Shown: positions 57,360 through 64,000 of the stretch, one piece after another
How the letters are laid out: the number at the start of each line of letters is the position of its first letter
Numbering within the stretch: position 1 is the first letter of the stretch
From: Virgisporangium ochraceum
Lineage (GTDB): Bacteria > Actinomycetota > Actinomycetes > Mycobacteriales > Micromonosporaceae
Direction: 5' to 3'
NCBI RefSeq assembly: GCF_016863655.1
Contig: NZ_BOPH01000001.1
Location: 209,364 to 273,363, forward strand
Length of the DNA stretch: 64,000 nt
Made by a program: the position numbers and the translations under genes
Notes under the pieces: model-generated
Seen by the model: only the letters and a program-made list of their open reading frames with translations
Told to the model about the DNA's origin: nothing
The model's database searches: none

Positions 57360-57803
57360 TCACTGCGCGATCTGCTTGATCTCGAACGGCTGCGGCTGCT
57401 GCGCCTCGTGCGGGTGCTCCGGGCCGGCGTAGACCTTGAGCTTCTTGATCATGCGGTTGGCCAGCTTGTTGTGCGGCAGCATGCCCTTGACGGCCTTCTC
57501 GATCACCCGCTCGGGACGCTTCTCGAGAAGCTCCTCGTAGCCGACCTTCTTCAGGCCGCCCGGGAAGCCGGAGTGGCGGTACGCGACCTTGTTCTGCCGC
57601 TTGTTGCCGGTGAGCGCCACCTTGCCCGCGTTGATGACGATCACGAAGTCGCCCGTGTCGACGTGGGGCGCGAACGTGGGCTTGTGCTTGCCGCGCAGGA
57701 GGTTGGCGGCGTGGGTGGCCAACCGACCGAGCACGATGTCGGAGGCGTCGATGACATGCCACTGACGCTCGATCTCACCCGGCTTCGGGCTGTACGTACG
57801 CAC
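57360..57803 (-). CDS. rplM: 50S ribosomal protein L13
   Basis: 147 residues from GTG 57803 with AAGGTAA upstream, the family length; the frame runs to 57851 but the extra 16 codons are not conserved. Shows [28 protein letters not shown] and [19 protein letters not shown]. First gene of rplM-rpsI. Confidence 0.98.
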   Translation of the reverse strand: MRTYSPKPGEIERQWHVIDASDIVLGRLATHAANLLRGKHKPTFAPHVDTGDFVIVINAGKVALTGNKRQNKVAYRHSGFPGGLKKVGYEELLEKRPERVIEKAVKGMLPHNKLANRMIKKLKVYAGPEHPHEAQQPQPFEIKQIAQ

Positions 57804-58054
57804 AGGCTTACCTTGTCTCGTCGATTCGGGAGCGGGCGCGATACGCGCCAAGGACCAAGCGTACCCGCACAGGGACGCCAGTCCACTTCACACAACAGCC
57901 GTCAACGATACCCGGCAACAGGCGCCAGGGTCAAAACGCCTCCCGACCCACCCGCAGTGGCTGTGAGGGGCTCTTAAAGGGTCGGAAACATTTGGGTCGC
58001 AAGGGTGAAATCCCACCACGTCAGCCTCGATTCCATGCCCGCAGGCGGTCGCGC

Positions 58055-59161
58055 ATGAAGCTGGCGGCGGCCCCCGTGGCCGACGCGGAGCCCTTGGTGG
58101 GTTTCACCGTGGCCGTCACCGCCGACCGGCGCCTCGACGAGCTCCCGAAGCTGCTGGAACAGTGCGGCGCCCGGGTGGTGGTGGCGCCGGCGCTGCGGAT
58201 CGTGCCGCTGCCCGACGACACCGACCTCCGCTCCGCGACGGTGACGTGCATCGACAAGCCGCTCGACATCGTGGTGGCCACCACCGCGATCGGCCTGCGC
58301 GGCTGGCTGGAGGCGGCGGAGGGCTGGGGACTCGCCGACGGGCTGCGGGCCAGGCTCGGCTCCGCCAGCCTGGTGGCCCGCGGCCCGCAGACCCGCGCCG
58401 CGATCCGGGCGGCCGGTCTCGCCGAGAGCTGGGCACCGACCGTGGAGAGCTCCGACGCGGTCCTCGACCACCTGCTCGCGCGCGGTATCGCCGGCCAGCG
58501 CATCGCGGTCCAACTGCATGGGGAACCGCAGCCGGACTTCTGCGCGGCCCTGCGCACGGCGGGCGCCGACGTGCTGGAGATACCGGTGTACCGGTGGGGT
58601 CCGCCGACCGATCCGGCGCCGCTGCGACGGCTGGTCGACCTCATCAACGGACGGCTCGTCGACGCCGTGACGTTCACGTCCGCGCCGGCCGTGCGGTCGC
58701 TGATCGACACCGGCGGGCCGGAGGTGCTCGACCGCCTCCGCGGCGGGGTGACGGCCGCGTGCGTCGGCGAGATCGCCGCCGAACCGCTGGTCGCCGAGCG
58801 GGTTCCCGTGGTGGCGCCCGACCAGCCCCGGCTCGCCGGACTGGTACGCAAGCTCGTCGAGGAGCTGCCGAAACGGGCGCCGACCCTGCAGGTGGCCGGC
58901 ACCACGGTGACGCTGCGCGGGCACGCGGCCGTGGTGAACGGGCTGCTGAAGCCGCTGGCTCCGGGTCCGATGGCGGTGCTGCGCGCCCTCGCGGAGGCGC
59001 GGGGGAAGGTCCTCTCGCGCGCCGCCCTGCTCCGGGTCCTCCCCCGCGGCGCCGACGAGCACGCCGTGGAGATGGCGGTGGCAAGGCTCCGGGCGGCACT
59101 GGGCGGCACCACGTACGTCCAGACGGTGGTGAAGCGAGGCTACCGCCTCGCCCTCGACTAG
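58055..59161 (+). CDS. HemD-like (uroporphyrinogen-III synthase) regulator with winged helix
   Basis: 368 residues from ATG 58055. Residues 1-265 form a uroporphyrinogen-III synthase-like two-lobed domain (GFTVAVTADRRLDELPKLL, LVARGPQTRAAIRAAGL, DAVTFTSAPAVRSL, VACVGEIAAEPL-type strands). Residues about 285-368 are an OmpR-type winged helix (LAPGPMAVLRALAEARGKVLSRAALLRVL .. VKRGYRLALD). From memory such fusions regulate nitrite/nitrate genes in Actinobacteria. A codon stretch upstream to 57992 is possible but starts with TTG. Confidence 0.87.
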   Translation: MKLAAAPVADAEPLVGFTVAVTADRRLDELPKLLEQCGARVVVAPALRIVPLPDDTDLRSATVTCIDKPLDIVVATTAIGLRGWLEAAEGWGLADGLRARLGSASLVARGPQTRAAIRAAGLAESWAPTVESSDAVLDHLLARGIAGQRIAVQLHGEPQPDFCAALRTAGADVLEIPVYRWGPPTDPAPLRRLVDLINGRLVDAVTFTSAPAVRSLIDTGGPEVLDRLRGGVTAACVGEIAAEPLVAERVPVVAPDQPRLAGLVRKLVEELPKRAPTLQVAGTTVTLRGHAAVVNGLLKPLAPGPMAVLRALAEARGKVLSRAALLRVLPRGADEHAVEMAVARLRAALGGTTYVQTVVKRGYRLALD

Positions 59162-59212
59162 CGATCTTGGACGCTTGTACATCGATTCCGATGCGCGAGC
59201 GTCCAAGATCGC
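59161..59212. repeat. Palindrome between hemD-like gene and thiD
   Basis: GCGATCTTGGACGCT (59161-59175) pairs perfectly with 59198-59212 across a 22-base loop. It fills the whole 53-base gap between convergent genes, includes the last base of the upstream stop, and can act as a bidirectional terminator. Its CGATCTTG end matches the element at 31431-31502. Confidence 0.8.
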
Positions 59213-59214
59213 GA

Positions 59215-60024
59215 TCAGATGACCGGCGCCGACCAGCCGCACACGTCGATCGGACCCGGGCCACTGCCGAGGCGCCAGTCCGACGCGTCCTGGATCGCCC
59301 GCCCGACCAGCCCTTTCGCGTACGTCAGCGCGTCGACCACCGCGTCGCCGTGCGCGAGCCGGGCCGCGATCGCCGCCGAGAACACCGCACCGCTGCCCAG
59401 GACGTTGCGGGCCGTGATGCGGGGCGCGCTCATGTAGCGCTCCTCGCCCGCGGCCCACACCGCGTCGAGCGCTTCGGTGCCGACCACGAGGTCGCCACCG
59501 GTGACCACCACGTACTGCGGGCCGCCCGACACCAGTTCCCGGGCGGCCTGCGCCATGTCGGCCGGGGTGGCGACCTGCCAGCCGAGCAGCGCCGACGCCT
59601 CCTCCCGGTTCGGCGTGGCCACCAGCGCGTACGGCAGGAGCCGTTCCAGCGCCATGGCGATCTGCCGCCGTGACTTGATGCCCTCGTTGAGGAGCACCGG
59701 GTCGACCACCAGGTTCGGCAACGCGCCGGCCTTCGCCCTCGCGAGCACCTCGCCGATGCCGTCGGCGCTGGCGAACATCCCGGTCTTCACGGCCGCGACC
59801 GGCAGGTCGTCGAGCACGGCCTTGAGCTGACCGGCGATCACCGGCGGCGTCATCTCCAGCACGTCGGCGGCGGCGCGGGTGTTCTTCGCGACCACCGCGG
59901 TGACGACCGTGGCGCCGTACGCGCCCACCGCGGCGAACGTCCGCAGATCGGCCTGGAGGCCGGAGCCGCCGCTGGAGTCGGAGCCGCCGATGCTGAGCAC
60001 TACCGGTGGTGTCACCTCGGTCAC
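59215..60024 (-). CDS. thiD: Hydroxymethylpyrimidine (phosphate) kinase ThiD
   Basis: 269 residues from GTG 60024, one base after the ABC-F stop. Ribokinase-like enzyme phosphorylating HMP and HMP-P for thiamine. Landmarks: VLSIGGSDSSGGSGLQADLRT, VKTGMFAS, VVDPVLLNEG, TPNREEASALLG and the active-site segment GSGAVFSAAIAARLAHG, where the usual GTGCxxSSA reads GSGAVFSAA. The missing Cys/Thr deserves notice but the catalytic position is not judged. No thiamine riboswitch was seen. Confidence 0.9.
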   Translation of the reverse strand: MTEVTPPVVLSIGGSDSSGGSGLQADLRTFAAVGAYGATVVTAVVAKNTRAAADVLEMTPPVIAGQLKAVLDDLPVAAVKTGMFASADGIGEVLARAKAGALPNLVVDPVLLNEGIKSRRQIAMALERLLPYALVATPNREEASALLGWQVATPADMAQAARELVSGGPQYVVVTGGDLVVGTEALDAVWAAGEERYMSAPRITARNVLGSGAVFSAAIAARLAHGDAVVDALTYAKGLVGRAIQDASDWRLGSGPGPIDVCGWSAPVI

Positions 60025-60025
60025 G

Positions 60026-61735
60026 CTAATCCCAGACGGGCTCCGGCGTCTCGACAACCTCACCATCACCGCTGAACAGCACGAACCTGTCAAACGAACG
60101 GGCGAACCAGCGATCGTGCGTCACGGCGATCACGGTGCCTTCGAAGGAAGCCAGTCCTTCCTGGAGGGCCTCCGCCGAGGCGAGGTCCAAATTGTCCGTA
60201 GGCTCGTCGAGCAGCAACAACGTCGCGCCCGACAATTCCAGCAACAGCACGAGAAAGCGCGCCTGCTGCCCGCCGGACAGCGTCTCGAACCGCTGCTCCG
60301 CCTGCCCAGCCAGCTCGTACCGCGACAGCGACGGCATCGCGTCCTCGCGCGGCAGCCCGCGCCGGTGGTCGTCGCCGCGCCACAGCACCTCGACCAGCGT
60401 CCGCCCGGCGAGATCGGGCCGGTCGTGCGTCTGCGAGAAGTGCCCCGGCCGCACGCGCGCACCGAGCCGCGCGACCCCGCCGTGCCGCACCGGCGCGAGC
60501 AGCCGCCCGTCGACCGGCGCGTGTTCCGTGTCGGGATCCGTGCCCCCGCGGGCCAGCAGACGCAGGAAGTGCGACTTGCCCGTGCCGTTCGCGCCGAGCA
60601 CCGCGACCCGGTCGCCGAACCAGACCTCCAGGTCGAACGGGAAGGTCAGGTCCTCCATCTCCAGGCCGGTGCACACGAGCGCGCGCTTGCCGGTGCGGCC
60701 GCCGGACAGGCGCATCCGGATGTCCTGGTCCTTCGGCGGCAGCGGCGGCGGCCCGCCCTCCTCGAACTTCTTCAGGCGCGTCTGCGCGGACTGGTACCGC
60801 GACGCCATGTCGGAGTTGTACGCGGCCTTCTGCTTGTACATCAGCATCAGCTGGCGGAGCTTCTCGTGCTCCTCGTCCCAGCGCCGGCGGTTCTCCTCCA
60901 TGCGCTGGTGCCGGTTGCCGCGGGCCTCGTGCCACGACGCGAACCCGCCCGGGTGCACCCACGCCGAGCCGCCCTCGACCGCCACCACCCGGTTGGCCGT
61001 CTGCGCGAGCAGTTCCCGGTCGTGTGAGACGTACAGCACACTCTTGCCAGACTCCGCCAGCCGCTGTTCGAGCCACCGCTTGCCGGGCACGTCGAGGAAG
61101 TTGTCGGGCTCGTCGAGCAGCAGCACCTCGTCGGGTCCGCGCAGGAGCAGCTCCAGCGCGAACCGTTTCTGCTGCCCACCCGACAGGGTGCCGATCTCGC
61201 GGTGCTTCACCTGGTCCCATGGCTTGTGCAGCGCCGCGACGGACGCGGTGTCGAACAGCACCTCGGCCTCGTAGCCGCCGACCTCGCCCCAGGCCGCGAG
61301 CGCGTCGGCGTACGCGAGCTGCGCCTTGCCCGCCGCGGTGCTGTACTTGCCGCGCCGCTCGGCCGCGTGCAGTTCGGCCTCGGCCTTCGCGAGGGTGGTC
61401 CCGGCCGCACGGACCGCGGGCGCCGCGAGTGACAAGGCGAAAACATCAAGGTGACGCACGTGAGCGTGCTCTGATCCAAGAGTCTTTCGGTCGCCGGGGG
61501 CGCCGAGCATTCCGATGAACTGGCGCATGACGCCCAGTCCGCCCGAGCGCGCGATCGTGCCCGCCTTCACGGGCAGATCTCCGGCGACCATGCGCAGCAA
61601 CGTGGTCTTGCCCGCGCCGTTCGGCCCGACCAGCGCGACCTTGGCCCCTTCGCCGACGCGGAACGACACGTCCGTGAACAGTTCCCGCCCGTCCGGCAGT
61701 ACGTGGCTCAGCCCGGCCACATCGACGTACCCCAT
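60026..61735 (-). CDS. ABC-F family ATP-binding protein
   Basis: 569 residues, two ABC domains and no membrane part. Walker A sites GPNGAGKT (37-44) and GANGTGKS, signatures LSGGQQKR and LSGGQQAR, Walker B LLLDEPDNFLD and LLLDEPTDNLD. A charged helical linker (about 270-340, RHQRMEENRRRWDEEHEKLRQ) separates them, as in ribosome-binding ABC-F factors and antibiotic-protection proteins. The substitution of D for T in DEPDN is unusual. A translation role is probable. Confidence 0.92.
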   Translation of the reverse strand: MGYVDVAGLSHVLPDGRELFTDVSFRVGEGAKVALVGPNGAGKTTLLRMVAGDLPVKAGTIARSGGLGVMRQFIGMLGAPGDRKTLGSEHAHVRHLDVFALSLAAPAVRAAGTTLAKAEAELHAAERRGKYSTAAGKAQLAYADALAAWGEVGGYEAEVLFDTASVAALHKPWDQVKHREIGTLSGGQQKRFALELLLRGPDEVLLLDEPDNFLDVPGKRWLEQRLAESGKSVLYVSHDRELLAQTANRVVAVEGGSAWVHPGGFASWHEARGNRHQRMEENRRRWDEEHEKLRQLMLMYKQKAAYNSDMASRYQSAQTRLKKFEEGGPPPLPPKDQDIRMRLSGGRTGKRALVCTGLEMEDLTFPFDLEVWFGDRVAVLGANGTGKSHFLRLLARGGTDPDTEHAPVDGRLLAPVRHGGVARLGARVRPGHFSQTHDRPDLAGRTLVEVLWRGDDHRRGLPREDAMPSLSRYELAGQAEQRFETLSGGQQARFLVLLLELSGATLLLLDEPTDNLDLASAEALQEGLASFEGTVIAVTHDRWFARSFDRFVLFSGDGEVVETPEPVWD

Positions 61736-61748
61736 GGGTCAGAGACCG

Positions 61749-62378
61749 CTACGGCGAGCCAGCATGAGTCGCATTGTGCTGGTCGACCCGCAGGACGCGA
61801 TAGCCTTTTCCGCTCGCGTGGCGGTGTGTCGGCCACCCCTTGGCGGTGATCCACTCCTGCAGCGAGTCGGCGCCGAGGTTGCGGGCCACCACCAGCCACG
61901 CCGTGCCGTTCCCGGCCAGCCGCGGCAGCCACGTCTCGAGCATCGCGTGCAGCTCCGTCTTCCCCACGCGGATGGGAGGATTCGACCAGATCTGGTCGAA
62001 ACGCACGTGGTCCGGGATCTCTGTCGGTTCTCCGACCACGACGTTGCCGGCACCCGCCGACGCGGCGTTCGCACGGGTGAGATCCAGCGCACGCCGGTTG
62101 ACGTCGGTGGCGTAGACGGTCGCCTTCGGGGCGCTCAGAGCGAGCGTGACCGCGATCGGGCCGTAGCCGCAGCCGAGGTCGAGCAGCGTGCCGGTGGTTG
62201 CGGGCCCGGGCAGCGGCGCTTTGCGCAGGAGGAGCGCCGTTCCGAGGTCGAGCCGCCCGGCCGAGAAGACGCCCGTCGACGACTCCAGCCGCACCGGCCG
62301 ACCCGCGACATCGATGTCGATCTGTCTGGATTGTGCTGGCGAGGCAGGGTCGGCGCTGAAGTAATGCTCGGCGGTCAC
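61749..62378 (-). CDS. RsmC-like class I methyltransferase
   Basis: 209 residues from GTG 62378, with AGAATAC five to six bases upstream and no Shine-Dalgarno, so probably leaderless. LLDLGCGYGPIAVTLAL is the SAM site and IWSNPPIRVGK the NPPxx target-amine motif of 16S rRNA guanine-N2 methyltransferases. Short single-domain form found widely in Actinobacteria. 13 bases upstream of the ABC-F gene, another possible ribosome factor, on the same strand. Confidence 0.9.
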   Translation of the reverse strand: MTAEHYFSADPASPAQSRQIDIDVAGRPVRLESSTGVFSAGRLDLGTALLLRKAPLPGPATTGTLLDLGCGYGPIAVTLALSAPKATVYATDVNRRALDLTRANAASAGAGNVVVGEPTEIPDHVRFDQIWSNPPIRVGKTELHAMLETWLPRLAGNGTAWLVVARNLGADSLQEWITAKGWPTHRHASGKGYRVLRVDQHNATHAGSP

Positions 62379-62449
62379 GCAACGTATTCTGCACTTTCGA
62401 CGGACATCTGTGCGGTGTCCCCGGTTGCCCGGTCGGCTAACCTACGGGC

Positions 62450-64000
62450 ATGAGGTACGGGCGCCGGCGTCAACCCGACCCCGCGGAAGAGGCGGCGGAA
62501 GCCGAAAGCTGGCTCGCCGACTACCGAGCGTCATCGGAAGACTCCGAGGAAGAGTTCCCCCCTTCCCGTCGCCGCCGAGACCCAGACGCCGGCGGCGACC
62601 CCTTCGGAGCCCCGGGCGGCGACCCTTTCGCCAACCCCGCCGGTGACCCCTTCGCCAGCCGCGGCAACGACCCGTTCCCCGCCCGCGGCGACGACCCCTT
62701 CCCGGGCAGAGGCGACGACCCCTTCCCCGGCCGCGACAACACCGGTTTCCCCGCCCGCGGCGACGACCCGTTCCCGGGTCGCGACAACGGCACCTTCGCC
62801 GGCCGCGACAACGACCCCTTCCCTGGCTCGGGCTCCATCCCTGGCTCGGGCTCCATCCCTGGCTCGGGCTCCATCCCTGGCGCCGGCTCCGCCCCCTTCG
62901 CCGGCCCGGCACACGGCGGCGAACCCCCGGTGGTCCCGGAACCCCTGTTCACCGACCCCCCACCCCCGCCCGACGGCGCCATGCCATTCGGTGCCCCCTT
63001 CACCGGCGGCGGCCGGGTCACCCCGAACTACGACGAACCCACGGGCCGCTTCAACGCCCGCCCGTCCTACGACGAGCCCACGGGCGGCTTCGCCGCCCCA
63101 CCCCCCGGCCGTCCCACCCCGCCGTCCTACGACGAACCCACCGGCGCCTTCGGCGGCCGCCCCGCGGGCACTTTCGGCACCCCACCGCGCGACGAGCCCA
63201 CGGGCGGCTTCGGCACTCCGCCGCGCGACGAGCCGACCGGTGGCTTCGGCCGCCGCGCCGTCACGCCGAACTACGACGAGCCCACCGGCGGCTTTGGCGC
63301 ACCCCCGCCCCGCGACGAGCCCACGGGCGGCTTCGCGGCCCCCACGGCCGGCGCGTTCGGCACCGCTTCCCGCGACGAACCAACCGGCACCACGTCGGCG
63401 GGCACCGGGCCGGCCGGTACCGCGTCGGCAGGTACCGCGGCGGCAGGTACCGCGTCGGCAGGTACCGCGTCGGCAGGTACCGCGGCGGCGGGTACCGGGA
63501 CGGGTTCGCTGTTCGGGGGCGCCTCCGGCACGTCGCTGCCCCGGCGCCCACCCGCCGCCTCGCCACACCCCGACGAGGAACCGATCTTCAAGCGCTTCGA
63601 CCCGTCGGCGCCGCCGGTCGTTCCGGCCAGCCCGCCGCAGGAGGAGCCGATCCTCAAGTACATGTCACCGCGTGAGCGCACCGGCACGCGCAGCACGTAC
63701 GGCGGACGGCGTCGGGCGCCCGAGCAGCGGTCGGCCGCGGTCAGCGGTCCGCCGGCCACCGCGCCGGTGACGCCGGCGCCCGTCACCGGTCCCGCTGGTC
63801 CGGCCGGTCCGGCCCGCCGACGCCGCTACCGCGACGACGACGAACCGGCCACGGCGGGCGGCGTCACGGGCGGCACGCCGGCCGGGTTCGCGCCCGAGTA
63901 CCAGCAGCCCTACCCCGACCAGCCGGCCGGCTTCGCCGACCCGTCCCCCCGTCCCGGCTTCCCCGACGGACCCCGCCCCGGCTTCGGTGAGCCCGGACGG
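62450..64000 (+). CDS. Low-complexity repeat protein, N-terminal part (runs off the window)
   Basis: An open frame from ATG 62450 continues without a stop for 517 codons to the window end. After an acidic start (MRYGRRRQPDPAEEAAEAES, WLADYRASSEDSEEEF) come about eight DPF-type repeats (GDDPFPGR, NDPFPAR), three 18-bp GSGSIP repeats (62822-62875), about eight DEPTGGF/YDEPTGxF repeats, five 15-bp GTASA repeats (63416-63490), then EEPIFKRF and EEPILKYM motifs and an Arg-rich patch RRRRYRDDDEP. No signal peptide, membrane segment or folded domain in this part. Codon bias (C/G third positions) and the in-phase protein repeats argue for a real gene. Function unknown. Confidence 0.7.
   Translation, partial: MRYGRRRQPDPAEEAAEAESWLADYRASSEDSEEEFPPSRRRRDPDAGGDPFGAPGGDPFANPAGDPFASRGNDPFPARGDDPFPGRGDDPFPGRDNTGFPARGDDPFPGRDNGTFAGRDNDPFPGSGSIPGSGSIPGSGSIPGAGSAPFAGPAHGGEPPVVPEPLFTDPPPPPDGAMPFGAPFTGGGRVTPNYDEPTGRFNARPSYDEPTGGFAAPPPGRPTPPSYDEPTGAFGGRPAGTFGTPPRDEPTGGFGTPPRDEPTGGFGRRAVTPNYDEPTGGFGAPPPRDEPTGGFAAPTAGAFGTASRDEPTGTTSAGTGPAGTASAGTAAAGTASAGTASAGTAAAGTGTGSLFGGASGTSLPRRPPAASPHPDEEPIFKRFDPSAPPVVPASPPQEEPILKYMSPRERTGTRSTYGGRRRAPEQRSAAVSGPPATAPVTPAPVTGPAGPAGPARRRRYRDDDEPATAGGVTGGTPAGFAPEYQQPYPDQPAGFADPSPRPGFPDGPRPGFGEPGR

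Noticed and set aside
59162..59230. tRNA gene in the hemD/thiD gap
   Set aside because: The hairpin has no T-loop TTCGA consensus, no CCA-side acceptor pairing and the gap is too short.

Overview
The window is GC-rich actinobacterial chromosome. The evidence is GTG and TTG starts, ATGA/GTGA stop-start overlaps, a WhiB-family regulator, an EspC-like small protein, a His-tailed GroEL encoded with groES, and two gene neighbourhoods that from memory are conserved from Mycobacterium to Streptomyces: perM-sucD-sucC-M23 peptidase-pcrA-chorismate mutase, and guaB3-guaB-DUF5319-BldM-like-WhiD/WhiB3-groEL-groES-tsaD-rimI-tsaB-tsaE-alr-nnrD-acpS-glmS-glmM-rpsI-rplM. I cannot fix the genus; a Frankiales, Cryptosporangiales or Micromonosporales-type organism fits. 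No rRNA, tRNA, CRISPR array, prophage or complete insertion sequence was seen.

Layout. 1-9.1 kb: tail of a small membrane protein, perM, sucCD, a 760-base gene-free gap, an M23 peptidase, pcrA, then a leader-peptide attenuator driving chorismate mutase and a PIG-L deacetylase. 9.1-16.5 kb: a PspC-type histidine kinase and its LuxR-type regulator, divergent from a very long repeat-rich PspC/LiaF-like membrane protein; then phosphatidylethanolamine synthesis (psd fused to a Rossmann-like domain, pssA). 16.6-25.7 kb: two adjacent double-Nudix genes, guaA, an MFS transporter, an M1-family lipoprotein peptidase and an orphan nitrate/nitrite-sensing-type histidine kinase. 25.7-34.5 kb: guaB3-guaB, DUF5319, a BldM-like regulator divergent from whiD, a sulfite-oxidase-family molybdoenzyme, and groES-groEL under two CIRCE operators. 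34.6-39.3 kb: a complete sugar ABC transporter (lipoprotein, ATPase, permease) with a ROK repressor, inserted into the otherwise conserved order. 39.3-49.9 kb: a THUMP-like methyltransferase, YbaK and a DUF1707 protein, then a long minus-strand operon acpS-nnrD-phoD-alr-hydrolase-tsaE-tsaB-rimI-tsaD linking cell-wall D-alanine, metabolite repair and the tRNA t6A machinery. 50-57.8 kb: an EspC-like protein with a DUF1023 hydrolase, glmS, a hydrolase, an SDR, glmM, rpsI and rplM. 58-64 kb: a HemD-winged-helix regulator, thiD, an ABC-F ATPase, a methyltransferase, and the start of a low-complexity repeat protein that runs off the end.

The most notable signals are: (i) a complete four-segment ribosome-mediated attenuator with an apparently leaderless Phe/Tyr-rich leader peptide before chorismate mutase; (ii) a 72-bp palindromic element inserted in frame in the molybdoenzyme gene, with a look-alike between hemD and thiD; (iii) collagen-like and other repeats in the PspC protein; (iv) the psd fusion; (v) paired double-Nudix proteins with one decayed domain; (vi) tail duplications at the 3' ends of two genes; (vii) a repeated EPTGGF motif in the terminal protein. 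All family assignments are from reading motifs by eye and memory; no database search was run.
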